From Coralloluteibacterium thermophilum (GTDB lineage Bacteria; Pseudomonadota; Gammaproteobacteria; Xanthomonadales; Xanthomonadaceae), in assembly GCF_042654365.1 (NCBI RefSeq), contig NZ_JBHSGG010000040.1, forward strand, positions 1 through 64,000: DNA of 64,000 nt, read 5' to 3'. Positions 25,537 through 33,631 of this stretch are shown one piece after another. The notes under the pieces are model-generated. The model worked only from the letters and a program-made list of their open reading frames with translations. It did not search any database and was not told the origin of the DNA. The position numbers and the translations under genes were made by a program. Position 1 is the stretch's first letter, and each line of letters begins with the position of its first letter.

Positions 25537-27534
25537 ATGATCGACTTCGCCGCCGCGCGCGAGCGCATGGTGCAGGCGCAGCTCGAAGGGCGCGGCATCC
25601 GCCGGGCCCGGGTCCTGGAGGCGATGCGGCGCGTGCCGCGCGAGGCCTTCGTCGGCGAGGACATGGCCGAGTTCGCCTACGAGGACAGCCCGCTGCCCAT
25701 CGGCGAGGGGCAGACCATCTCGCAGCCCTACATCGTGGCGCTGATGATCGAGGCCGCCGGCCTCAGCGCCGGCGACTGCGTGCTGGAGGTCGGTGCCGGC
25801 TCGGGCTATGCCGCGGCGGTGATGTCGCGGATCGCCGCGCGCGTGCATGCGATCGAGCGCCACCCCGGCCTCGGCGAGCGCGCCCGTGCCCGGCTGGCGG
25901 AGCTGGGCTACGACAACGTCGTGCTGCGCATCGGCGACGGCAGCCGTGGCTGGCCCGAGGCTGCGCCCTTCGACGCCATCCTGGTCGCCGCGGGTGCGCC
26001 GGCGGTGCCGCAGGCGCTGCGCGGGCAGCTCGCGGTGGGCGGCTGCATGGTGGTGCCGGTGGGCGAACGCGGCGCGGTGCAGCAGTTGCGCCGCATCACC
26101 CGCGTCGGCGAGGACGAGTACGAGGACGAGGACCTCGGTGCGGTGCGCTTCGTGCCGCTGATCGGCGAGCAGGGTTTCGCCGAGGACGGCACGCGCGCGG
26201 CCAGCGACCACGTGCCGGCGCCGTCGCGGCAGTACAGCCTCCCGGAGCGGATCGCCGCGGCCGCCGAGCCGCTGCCGGCGCCGGACGATCCCGGCTTCGC
26301 CCTGCCGTTCGACCGCTACGCCGACCGCCGCGTGGTACTGCTGGGCGAGGCCAGCCACGGCACGCACGAGTTCTATGCCGCGCGCGCCGCCATCACCCGG
26401 CGCCTGGTCGAACGCCACGGCTTCACCCTCGTCGCGGTCGAGGCGGACTGGCCGGACGCGGCGGCGGTCAACCGCTACGTGCGCCACCTGCCGGCCCCTG
26501 CACGGCCGGAGCGCATGTTCCAGCGCTTCCCGACCTGGATGTGGCGCAACACCGAGATCGACGCGCTGGCCCGCTGGATGCGTGCGCACAACGCGGGGCG
26601 GCCCTCCGCGCGGCAGGTCGGCTTCTACGGCCTGGACATGTACAACATGAACGGCTCGATCGAGAGCGTGCTGCGCTACCTCGATGCGATCGATCCCGAG
26701 GCCGCCGCGGTGGCCCGCGAGCGCTACGGCTGCCTGACGCCCTGGCAGAAGGACCCGGCGACCTATGGCCGCGCCTCGCTGCGCGCCGGCTATGCCAGGT
26801 GCGAGGAGGCCGTGGTGCGGCAGTGCCGCGAACTGCTCGAGCGCCGGCTGGAGTACGCGCGGGCCGACGGCGAGGCCTTCCTCGACGCCGCGCAGAACGC
26901 GCGCCTGGTGGCCTCCGCCGAACGCTACTACCGGGTCATGTACTACGGCGGCGCGGAGAGCTGGAACCTGCGCGACAGCCACATGTTCGAGACGCTGGAG
27001 AACCTCCTCGACGCGCACGGACCGGATGCGAAGGCGGTGGTCTGGGCGCACAACTCGCACATCGGCGATGCCCGCCACACCGACATGGGCGCCGTGCGCG
27101 GCGAGCACAACATCGGCCAGCTGTGCCGCCAGCGCTTCGGTCGCGACGCGGCGCTCATCGGCTTCGGCACGCATGCCGGCACCGTGGCGGCGGCGCACGA
27201 CTGGGGCGAGGCCATGCAGGTCATGGACGTGCGCCCCTCGCTGCGCGACAGCGTCGAGCGGCTGTGCCACGACAGCGGCCTGCCGCGCTTCCTGCTCGAC
27301 CTCGATCCCGCCCGCGACCCCGCCTTGCACCGTCGCCTGCAGGAGGGGCGCCTGCAGCGCTTCATCGGCGTGATCTACCGGCCGGACACCGAGCGCTGGA
27401 GCCACTACGCCGAGGCCTGCCTGCCGCGCCAGTTCGACGCCTACGTGTGGTTCGACACCACCCGTGCCCTGACCCCGCTGGGGCCGGAGCACGCCCGCGA
27501 GGACGCACCGGATACCTGGCCGTTCGGGCTCTAG
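25537..27534 (+). CDS. Fusion: protein-L-isoaspartate O-methyltransferase + erythromycin esterase-like domain
   Basis: 665 residues in two domains. The first ~215 are a PCMT methyltransferase: GQTISQPYIVALMIEAAG, VLEVGAGSGYAAAV (SAM-binding motif I) and FDAILVAAGAP. From ~235 comes an erythromycin esterase-family domain: LLGEASHGTHEFYAARA with the catalytic His and Glu, VEADWPDA, and VWAHNSHIGDARH. PCMT repairs damaged aspartyl residues; this esterase family hydrolyses macrolide lactones in EreA-type proteins but members are diverse. Start: ATG 25537 with GGGAGG about 9 bases upstream; an in-frame GTG at 25504 is possible. Such fusions are known in several bacteria; joint role unknown. Confidence 0.85.
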   Translation: MIDFAAARERMVQAQLEGRGIRRARVLEAMRRVPREAFVGEDMAEFAYEDSPLPIGEGQTISQPYIVALMIEAAGLSAGDCVLEVGAGSGYAAAVMSRIAARVHAIERHPGLGERARARLAELGYDNVVLRIGDGSRGWPEAAPFDAILVAAGAPAVPQALRGQLAVGGCMVVPVGERGAVQQLRRITRVGEDEYEDEDLGAVRFVPLIGEQGFAEDGTRAASDHVPAPSRQYSLPERIAAAAEPLPAPDDPGFALPFDRYADRRVVLLGEASHGTHEFYAARAAITRRLVERHGFTLVAVEADWPDAAAVNRYVRHLPAPARPERMFQRFPTWMWRNTEIDALARWMRAHNAGRPSARQVGFYGLDMYNMNGSIESVLRYLDAIDPEAAAVARERYGCLTPWQKDPATYGRASLRAGYARCEEAVVRQCRELLERRLEYARADGEAFLDAAQNARLVASAERYYRVMYYGGAESWNLRDSHMFETLENLLDAHGPDAKAVVWAHNSHIGDARHTDMGAVRGEHNIGQLCRQRFGRDAALIGFGTHAGTVAAAHDWGEAMQVMDVRPSLRDSVERLCHDSGLPRFLLDLDPARDPALHRRLQEGRLQRFIGVIYRPDTERWSHYAEACLPRQFDAYVWFDTTRALTPLGPEHAREDAPDTWPFGL

Positions 27535-27607
27535 GGCTGCGGCGGCAGACGTTTCCGGGACCTTGCAGTCCTGTCCCTCCCGGCGCCTGCGTTCCGTGTG
27601 CCCCGGC

Positions 27608-28062
27608 TCAGCGCGGGTCGGACTCCTGTGCAGCGGTCGCGGGCTCGGGCGCCTCGCCTGTGATCAGAAGCCCCTCGATCACGTACGGGGCGCTGCTGGC
27701 GAGCACCATCCGCATGGCGAGCCGCGCGGTGCCGAAGGCGACGACCAGGCTGCCGTGGTCGCGGGCGACATCGAGGTGCTCCACCTCGCGGGCGGGGCCA
27801 TGTTGGGCCGTCACCGCAGCGATGGTCCGCCGCAGTTGCTGTTCCGGAACCGCCTGGAAGAAAGCCACCGAGAACAGTTCGGCGGGCTCGACCTCGCCAT
27901 TGAAGAGCCCGATCAGCGCTTCGGCGCGGTCCGGTAGGCCTGGTCGAGTTCGCTCGCCTGCTGCGCTGTGGGCGTCGCCGCCGGTTGCGCAGCGACTGGA
28001 GCCGGGTTGGCGATGGCGAGGGCTGCGCCGAGGGTGGCGCCGCCGAGCATGGAGCGAAGCAT
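27608..28062 (-). pseudogene. Secreted Cpe/LpqF-like N-terminal-domain protein, frameshifted
   Basis: A signal-peptide-like start, MLRSMLGGATLGAALAIANPAPVAAQ, begins at ATG 28062 behind a near-perfect ribosome site (AAGGAGGT, bases 28067-28074). The frame reads ASELDQAYRTAPKR and stops at 27913. One base over, the protein would continue RAEALIGLFNGEVEPAELFSVAFFQAVPEQQ...VLASSAPYVIEGLLITG to 27608, which resembles the steroid-isomerase-like (SIF) domain found beside beta-lactamase domains in Cpe/LpqF-type proteins. The frameshift sits near 27915-27925. Repaired length is about 151 residues. Sequencing error or real decay cannot be told apart. Confidence 0.5.
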
Positions 28063-29139
28063 GGTGACCTCCTTGTCGTGGGGGAAAGAGCCGGCCTCCG
28101 GCAGGCCGTTGCGGAGCAGGCGCAGGCCCAGGGGCGTGACGTCGAGCGCGGTCGTGTTGGTGAGCACGACGACGCCGATGCCGTGCGTGGTGTCGAAGCC
28201 CATGAAGCTGCGCGTGCCGCCGGTGCTGCCGTTGTGCCAGGCGATGGTGCGACCGGCAAGCTCTTCGACGAACCAGCCGACCGCGGCGGCCGCGATGCCT
28301 GCGTTGCCGGCGCGGCGGTTCGCGAGCTGTTGCCGCATGGCCTCCGCCAGCGGCGACGGACGACGGTCGAGATAGGCGTCGAGCAGGGAGAGCAGGTCGT
28401 CCGCGCTCGCGTTCAGGGCGCCGGCACCGGCGAGTGCGGAAAAATCCCAGTACGCCGTTGGGCGACCTGTCGCGTCGTGCGCCGGTGCGCGGCGCTGGGC
28501 CAGCCCCGGCGGTACGTCCACCATGGTCTCGTGGAGACCCAGGGGCTTCAGCACCCGTGCCTGCAGCAGGGTCGCGTAGTCCGTTCCCGCATGCCAGGCC
28601 AGGGCCTGGCCGAGCAGGCCGCTGCCGAGGTTGGAGTAGACGAAAGGCTGTGGCGTATCGTGGCGCGGCAGTGACGGTAGGACTGCCAGCAGGTCTTCCT
28701 CGTGGTAGTCGGCATAGGGGTTGTCGAGCGCGCGGGGCTGCAGGTTCGGCGGCAGGCGCGGCAGGCCGCTCGTGTGGGTCGCCAGGTCGAGCAGGCTCGG
28801 ACCCTCTCCACCCATCGACGCGGCATCGGGGAGCAGGTCGCCGACCGGGGTCTCGAAGGCGACCTCGCCGTGCACCACCGCGTCGGCGAGGAGCAGCCCG
28901 GTGAAGACCTTGGTGAGGGAGCCGATCTCGAAGAGCGCCGTCCCGTCCGCGGCGGAACCTGCCGTGCCCGGATGCGCCGTGACCGAGCGTCCTTCGGGCG
29001 TCGTGATGCCGACCACCACCTGCACGGCGCCTGCGTGTTCGCCGGCCACCCGCTCCAGCAGTGCGGTCAGCGCGTCGTCGGCCATGGCGCGTGGCGGCGC
29101 GAGCAGTACGACGAGGGCAAGGACGAGCCGGCGCCTCAT
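27913..29139 (-). CDS. Secreted serine hydrolase, class C beta-lactamase/penicillin-binding family
   Basis: 408 residues. Signal peptide MRRRLVLALVVLLAPPRAMA. Active-site SLTK at 74-77 (SxxK), YSN at 168-170, and HNGSTGG near the C-terminus (in place of KTG), the three motifs of serine beta-lactamases/DD-peptidases. Periplasmic or exported; substrate not evident (beta-lactam, peptide or ester). Start ATG 29139 overlaps the upstream stop by 4 bases. Its frame has no stop before the downstream gene and reads on through the start site at 28062, giving ~50 extra residues; the natural C-terminus is uncertain. Confidence 0.8.
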   Translation of the reverse strand: MRRRLVLALVVLLAPPRAMADDALTALLERVAGEHAGAVQVVVGITTPEGRSVTAHPGTAGSAADGTALFEIGSLTKVFTGLLLADAVVHGEVAFETPVGDLLPDAASMGGEGPSLLDLATHTSGLPRLPPNLQPRALDNPYADYHEEDLLAVLPSLPRHDTPQPFVYSNLGSGLLGQALAWHAGTDYATLLQARVLKPLGLHETMVDVPPGLAQRRAPAHDATGRPTAYWDFSALAGAGALNASADDLLSLLDAYLDRRPSPLAEAMRQQLANRRAGNAGIAAAAVGWFVEELAGRTIAWHNGSTGGTRSFMGFDTTHGIGVVVLTNTTALDVTPLGLRLLRNGLPEAGSFPHDKEVTMLRSMLGGATLGAALAIANPAPVAAQPAATPTAQQASELDQAYRTAPKR

Positions 29140-29732
29140 GCCACCTCTCCCGTCTGCGCATCGAGGGCGTCGATCTGACGCTGCAGGGCCTGCGCAGCGC
29201 GCGTGTTGAGCGCGCCGACGCCGACACAGCCGCCTGCCAGCAGGGCGAGTATCGCCAGGTGCATGGGCCAGCGCTCCGGTGCAGCGATCGCCGGCCCCAG
29301 CCACATCAAGGCGAGGCCGGGGAGCAGGGGCCCGAGGTACCAGCGCCAGACCGAGGCGACGGCCGCGCGCTGGCGCTCGAGCTGCGCGCGATGGAAGGCG
29401 AGACAGGGCGCGCCCAGCGGGGGCGTCGCCACGCTGGCGCGGCGATGCAGCTGGATGCCGACGTAGGCGACGCCGAGCGCGAGGAGGAGGGCGCCGAGCC
29501 CGAGCAGCGTGCTGCCCGGATCGGTTCCACCGATCAGCGCGAGGCCCGCGACCGTCGCGAACCAGGGAATCAGGACGGCGACCGCCGCGTATTCGAGGCG
29601 GTTGCGGCGGCGGATCTGCCGTTCGAAGCGCAATGCACCGGCGCGCACGCGCGCCGGATCCGGCGGGCATGCAGTGACCGGACCCTGCGCCTGCCAGAGG
29701 CGCCGCAGTGCATCGGGGGCGTACTCGTTCAT
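29136..29732 (-). CDS. Membrane protein paired with ECF sigma factor (putative anti-sigma)
   Basis: 198 residues. N-terminal ~45 residues cytoplasmic, then four hydrophobic segments in two pairs (LEYAAVAVLIPWFATVAGLALI, LGALLLALGVAYVGI, then WYLGPLLPGLALMWLG and HLAILALLAGGCVGVGAL). It sits directly after the sigma-factor gene with a 4-base ATGA overlap. An anti-sigma-like role is likely from position; there is no recognisable zinc motif (HxxxCxxC). Not a known family to me. Confidence 0.65.
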   Translation of the reverse strand: MNEYAPDALRRLWQAQGPVTACPPDPARVRAGALRFERQIRRRNRLEYAAVAVLIPWFATVAGLALIGGTDPGSTLLGLGALLLALGVAYVGIQLHRRASVATPPLGAPCLAFHRAQLERQRAAVASVWRWYLGPLLPGLALMWLGPAIAAPERWPMHLAILALLAGGCVGVGALNTRAAQALQRQIDALDAQTGEVA

Positions 29733-30253
29733 GACCTCTCTCCTTTGAAGCGCTGCGCGAGCAGCGCCTTGATGCGGTGGACCTTGGTGGCGACGGCGCC
29801 GCCACTGAGGCCGGTGATCTCGGCGATGGACGCGGCGGGCAGTTCCTCCAGCCAGAGCTGGATGACCTGCCGGTCGATCGGCTTGAGCTGCCGTATCAGC
29901 GCATGCAGCCGCCCCAGCGCATGCTGCGCACCCACGTCGGCCTCGACGTCGCTGCCATCCACCAGCACCACGTCCTCGAGGTCGAGGAAGGCCTGGCCGC
30001 GACGGCGCGCGGCCTCGATGTGGCTGGCCGCGACATTGTGCGCGACCCGGTAGGTCCAGGTGCGCAGGCTGCACCGTCCGTCGTAGGTCGCGAAACTGCG
30101 CCACAGGCCGACGTGGATGTCCTGCAGCAGGTCCCGGCGCGCGTCGGGCTCGCGTTCGTACGCCTGCGCGAGGCGCGCGAGCGCGGCGCCGTGGGCGTCG
30201 ACGGCCTCGCGGTAGAGCCGTTCCTGTGCGTCGCTGGCGGGTGTTGCCGGCAT
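29729..30253 (-). CDS. ECF-type RNA polymerase sigma factor
   Basis: 174 residues. Region 2: RDLLQDIHVGLWRSFATYDGRCSLRTWTYRVAHNVAASHI with the core-binding and -10 recognition helix. Region 4: LKPIDRQVIQLWLEELPAASIAEITGLSGGAVATKVHRIK, an HTH for -35 recognition. First of a four-gene minus-strand run (sigma, membrane protein, hydrolase, SIF-like protein). REP repeats occupy the region upstream of it. Confidence 0.85.
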   Translation of the reverse strand: MPATPASDAQERLYREAVDAHGAALARLAQAYEREPDARRDLLQDIHVGLWRSFATYDGRCSLRTWTYRVAHNVAASHIEAARRRGQAFLDLEDVVLVDGSDVEADVGAQHALGRLHALIRQLKPIDRQVIQLWLEELPAASIAEITGLSGGAVATKVHRIKALLAQRFKGERS

Positions 30254-30358
30254 CTGGAGTCCCGGTTTGCCGTGTGCCCGATACAGGTAGTCCGGAGCCG
30301 ACGGACTTTCTTACAGCACGCGCAATCCCGCACGGCCCGGGGCGATCGTCGCGCGCGT

Positions 30359-30535
30359 GGAAGCAGAAGCGCCCCCACCCCAACGCTCCCCGCTGTCCGC
30401 GGGGGAGGGGGCTGGTGTGTTTCGTCTGCAGGGTCGTTCCGGTGCTGAAGCGACAGTCCGCACGCCCGCGCGACCGGCTCCTTCGCCCGCCTGCGGGGGA
30501 AGGCTGGGATGGGGGTGAGCGCGCGCAGCGCGTGC
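30359..30535. repeat. REP/BIME-like cassette, copy A
   Basis: Two inverted REP-like elements about 100 bases apart: GCCCCCACCCCAACGC...CGCGGGGGAGGGGGC and GGCTCCTTCGCCC...CTGGGATGGGGGTGAGCG. Both have GC-rich stem loops facing one another. The whole unit is repeated at 30735-30908 with small changes, so a segment duplicated here. Confidence 0.75.
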
Positions 30536-30734
30536 TTTCCTGCAAACGGCAAAGGCAAAGGCAAAGGCCCCGGCCCAGTGTCTCCCGAGCCGAAGGCGAG
30601 GGATCTCGCGCCCGGGCCGGCAATGACGGCACAGATCCTTCGCTGCACTCGGGATGACAAGCAGGAAGGTGCCGGCGCGTCGGCGGCCACGAGAGCGTGT
30701 TAAGGCGGGATGGAAGCAGCGGCAACGGCACGGA

Positions 30735-30908
30735 GCAGAAGCGCCCCCACCCCGACCCTCCCCCGCTGTCCGCGGGGGAGGGGGCTGGTGGTGTTTCGTC
30801 TGCAGACTTGTTCCGGTGCGGGAGCGACAGTCTCCACACCCGCGCGAGCGGCTCCTTCCGCCGCCTGCGGGGGAAGGCCGGGATGGGGGTTGAGCGCGCG
30901 CAGCGCGC
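30735..30908. repeat. REP/BIME-like cassette, copy B
   Basis: Near-copy of 30359-30535 with the same two inverted elements (GCCCCCACCCCGACCC...GGGGGAGGGGGC and GGCTCCTTCCGCC...GGGATGGGGGTTGAGC). Internal differences (for example CAGACTTGTTCC versus CAGGGTCGTTCC) show it is not a recent duplicate. Confidence 0.75.
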
Positions 30909-30917
30909 TCTCGTGGC

Positions 30918-31721
30918 TCAGGTCTGCTGGCCCGCCGCGGGTGGCAGCACGCCCTGGTCGGGATCGTCGATCGGCGCGAAGGCGTCGGCACCGTCGGCGC
31001 CGCACTCGGCGCGGAAGCGCTGTGCGGCGAGGCGTCCGTCCTGGTGGACCAGCACCGTCGCCAGCACTTCGCGCTCTTCGCCGTCGCCGTCGCAGGTGTC
31101 GAGGCGTGCCTGCTCGAACCGCTGCAGCACGCGCGGGTTGCCGTCGGCGATGCTGACGTGGTCGACCGAGACGAAGCTCTGTCCGAGATGCTCGCCATCG
31201 GTCCGCAGCAGGAGTTCGTCGATGCCGTCCCCGTCGAAGTCGCCGCTGCCCGCGATGCCGGTGTAGGCGCCACCGGCGAGCTGGGTCTGGCCGACGAGGC
31301 TGCCGCCCTCGAAGACCGCGAGCGTCGGCGGGGTTTCGGCCGGCGCATCGCCTTCGGAGCCGGGCAGCAGCAGGGCGGCCTGCTGCTGGCGGCCGGTCGC
31401 GGTGAAGCTGCCCTCGACCAGTCCCGCCACCGAAGCGTCCGGCCGGATGCCCTGGCGCCCGGCGGCCTCCATCAGTTGCGCCGTCCGGGCTTCGTCCAGC
31501 GGTGCCGGCGGCGTGTCGTCGCGCAGGTCGAGGAGCGGCGCGGGCGCGCCGCCGGGCTGCGTTGCGGGCTGTGGCGATGCCTGCATGGTGGTGCCGGGGG
31601 TGGCCGTGTCGCGCGCGGCCTCGGCCGGCGGCGTGGGTGGGGGCGCGTCGTCGCGGCCGCAGGCGGAGAGGAGCGTGGCGACCATCGCGGCCGCGAGCAC
31701 GGTCGGGCGGGTGCGGGACAT
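30918..31721 (-). CDS. Secreted FG-GAP-like lipoprotein
   Basis: 267 residues. Lipoprotein signal peptide with lipobox LLSAC at about 17-21 (Cys lipidation), then a Pro/Ala-rich linker. GDFDGDGIDELLL is an FG-GAP/VCBS-like calcium-binding loop; DTCDGDGEEREVL is a second Asp-rich stretch. Function unknown; outer-membrane anchored. Homologous in plan to the lipoprotein at 32903 and the broken gene at 15.6 kb. Confidence 0.75.
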   Translation of the reverse strand: MSRTRPTVLAAAMVATLLSACGRDDAPPPTPPAEAARDTATPGTTMQASPQPATQPGGAPAPLLDLRDDTPPAPLDEARTAQLMEAAGRQGIRPDASVAGLVEGSFTATGRQQQAALLLPGSEGDAPAETPPTLAVFEGGSLVGQTQLAGGAYTGIAGSGDFDGDGIDELLLRTDGEHLGQSFVSVDHVSIADGNPRVLQRFEQARLDTCDGDGEEREVLATVLVHQDGRLAAQRFRAECGADGADAFAPIDDPDQGVLPPAAGQQT

Positions 31722-31789
31722 GGCGTCTCCGTGTGGAACAGGGCAGTACAGGGTGGCCGGGTGGCCGTTGCGCGCCGTGAAGTGCGGGC

Positions 31790-32383
31790 TCAGTCGGTCG
31801 CCGCCTCGCGGCGCCGGACCCGGAACGCCAGGCTGATGCGCGGGCCCACGGGCGTGTGCTGCTTCGGGATGCCGTGGTCGTAGTGCAGCTGGGTCGCATA
31901 GCTCATGACGAACAGGCTGCCGGGTTCGAGATCCACGTGCAGGACGCGCCGCGGCGGCAGCTTGGCGCGGACGGTCATGCGGCGGGTGTCGCCGAGCGAG
32001 AGCAGGGCGATGGGATGGCCCTCGGCGATGTGGGCGAGGCGGTCGTTGTGGGGCGCCACGCTGTCCTGCGCGTCCCGGTAGAGGTTGAGCCCGACCGCAT
32101 TGAAGGGCGCGTCCACCGCCGTGCGCACGCGTGCCGCGGCCTCGGCCAGCGGTGCCGGCAGGTGCGGGTCGTCCAGCAGATGGCTTGCGACCAGCCGGGG
32201 CACGTCCACCTCGCGCTCGTACATGCGGCGGCGACCGCTCTGCCAGCGCACGCCGGCGCGCAGCCGCTCGAACCAGTCCCGCGCCTCGTCGGGAGCGAGG
32301 AAGCCGGGGATGTAGTCGATGCGGCCGCTGGCGTCGTCCAGCAGCGTCCGCGGCCCGGTCCCGAAGAGCGGCAGTTGCGCCAT
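31790..32383 (-). CDS. AlkB-like Fe(II)/2-oxoglutarate dioxygenase
   Basis: 197 residues. Fe(II)-binding HND...H: His/Asp at about 112/114, His at about 170; arginines at about 182 and 188 (PRISLAFR) bind 2-oxoglutarate. YRDAQDSVAPHND is the typical AlkB motif. It probably demethylates alkylated nucleic acid; which AlkB subgroup is not clear. Start ATG 32383; an ATG at 32395 would add four residues. Nearby 32384-32534 shows no gene. Confidence 0.87.
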   Translation of the reverse strand: MAQLPLFGTGPRTLLDDASGRIDYIPGFLAPDEARDWFERLRAGVRWQSGRRRMYEREVDVPRLVASHLLDDPHLPAPLAEAAARVRTAVDAPFNAVGLNLYRDAQDSVAPHNDRLAHIAEGHPIALLSLGDTRRMTVRAKLPPRRVLHVDLEPGSLFVMSYATQLHYDHGIPKQHTPVGPRISLAFRVRRREAATD

Positions 32384-32534
32384 GGCGTGGAACATGCGGG
32401 AGACGGCGGTCGGCACGAGGTGACGGCATTGGGGATGCCCGGGGTCTCGCCGCCTGCGACGTCGTACCGCCGACGCTGATCCGGCAGCGACGGACGCGCG
32501 GCTAGGGTCGCTCCATCGACCAAGGGAGCCCGCC

Positions 32535-32906
32535 ATGTCCGCCGAAGACGCCCGCCAGCCCAATCTCAGGCCCTTCACCCTGTACGCCGCCGGTGGGCGC
32601 ATCTACGCCCGCAATCCGCCGGGGCGCCTGATCGACCTCGGCGCCGTCGAGCGCGCCGGCGACGGCCATCGCTACCTGCTCGACGGGGACAAGCGCCACG
32701 GGGAAGGGCTGGACAGCGAGGAGGCGGTGCTGCGCCGGATCGGCGAGACGCTCGACTTCACCTACCTCGACGGCCAGTTCACCAGCCTGCCGGACGTGAG
32801 CGACAGCGTGGACCTGGCGGACGCGGTGCAGCACGCGATCACGCTCGACGAGTTCGCGGACGACGAGGACCCATCGGGCCGAGGCGCCCGCGGCACCGGA
32901 GCCTAA
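32535..32906 (+). CDS. Conserved-looking 123-aa hypothetical protein
   Basis: Soluble, acidic protein with RGRIYAR-like and DFTYLDGQF segments; no domain recognised. AAGGGAG lies 5-9 bases before ATG 32535. It ends 4 bases into the convergent lipoprotein stop at 32903. Coding character is good (GC at third positions, no internal shadow stronger than it). Confidence 0.6.
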   Translation: MSAEDARQPNLRPFTLYAAGGRIYARNPPGRLIDLGAVERAGDGHRYLLDGDKRHGEGLDSEEAVLRRIGETLDFTYLDGQFTSLPDVSDSVDLADAVQHAITLDEFADDEDPSGRGARGTGA

Positions 32907-33631
32907 AGCGCCTCGAAGGCAGCGAGTGCGGGCGCGCCCGCCTCGCTGCACGGCGCGGCGAACATCCGCACGTCGAGCCCGCCCTCGGCGGCGTGGAAGG
33001 CGCCGGCCATGACCCGCTGCGGGCCGGCATCCCCCGCGCAGGCATCGACGCGCGCGCGCGGGTACTGCTCCAGCATGCGAAGGGCGCCGTCCTCGATTGC
33101 GACGACCGCCACGCCGGTGACGGTGCGCGCGCCGTCCATCCGCTCGCTGCGGAGGAGGAGCTCGTCCCTGCCGTCGCCGTCAAGGTCGTGCGCCGCGGCG
33201 AGCCCGGCGTCGTAGGGCGCGGGCACCGGCAGGCGGGCGACCACGGTCTCGCCCTCCAGCACCAGCAGCGTGGCCTCGCTGCCGCGGGCGACCAGCGCCG
33301 CCTGCTGCGGGCGCCCGGCCTCGGTGAAGTGGCCCTGGACCAGGCCGCGCGCGTCGGCACCGGCCGGCACGCCACCGGGGAAGGCCGCCGCCAGGGCGTC
33401 GAGGCCACGCCCGCCGGCGAGCGGCGGCGCGTTCTCCCGCAGGTCGAGCACGACCACGGGGGCGTCGCCGTGCGCGGCCGGCGCGGGGCGTCCGGGACCG
33501 GCGGGTGGCGGTGCCTCGATGGGCTGCTGCAGGCCCTGGGCCGATTGCGGGGGCATCTCGCCGCCGCACGCGGCGACGGTCAGCAGGACCGGCGCCAGGA
33601 GCGCCGGCAGGGGGAAGGGGCGTCGGGTCAT
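32903..33631 (-). CDS. Secreted FG-GAP-like lipoprotein
   Basis: 242 residues. Lipobox at VAAC about 19-22 after a hydrophobic core. DLDGDGRDELLL is an FG-GAP/VCBS-like loop; a Cys near the C-terminus (ARVDACAGDAG) resembles the one in the 30918 lipoprotein. Its start overlaps the upstream gene's stop by 4 bases, so the two are coupled. Function unknown. Confidence 0.75.
   Translation of the reverse strand: MTRRPFPLPALLAPVLLTVAACGGEMPPQSAQGLQQPIEAPPPAGPGRPAPAAHGDAPVVVLDLRENAPPLAGGRGLDALAAAFPGGVPAGADARGLVQGHFTEAGRPQQAALVARGSEATLLVLEGETVVARLPVPAPYDAGLAAAHDLDGDGRDELLLRSERMDGARTVTGVAVVAIEDGALRMLEQYPRARVDACAGDAGPQRVMAGAFHAAEGGLDVRMFAAPCSEAGAPALAAFEAL

Larger units (their letters stand above)
30254..30917. 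other. Gene-free repeat region between ECF operon and lipoprotein gene
   Basis: About 660 bases with no gene I support. It holds two copies of the REP/BIME cassette (30359-30535 and 30735-30908), a (GGCAAA)n microsatellite at about 30547-30568, and an IRU-like 'GATCCTTCGCTGCACTCGGGATGAC' motif around 30635-30658. On transcription these would form strong hairpins that may stabilise or end the lipoprotein and sigma transcripts. Confidence 0.65.

Noticed and set aside
30541..30575. Short repeats (GGCAAA) as a possible CRISPR array
   Set aside because: Tandem hexamers with no spacers and no cas genes.
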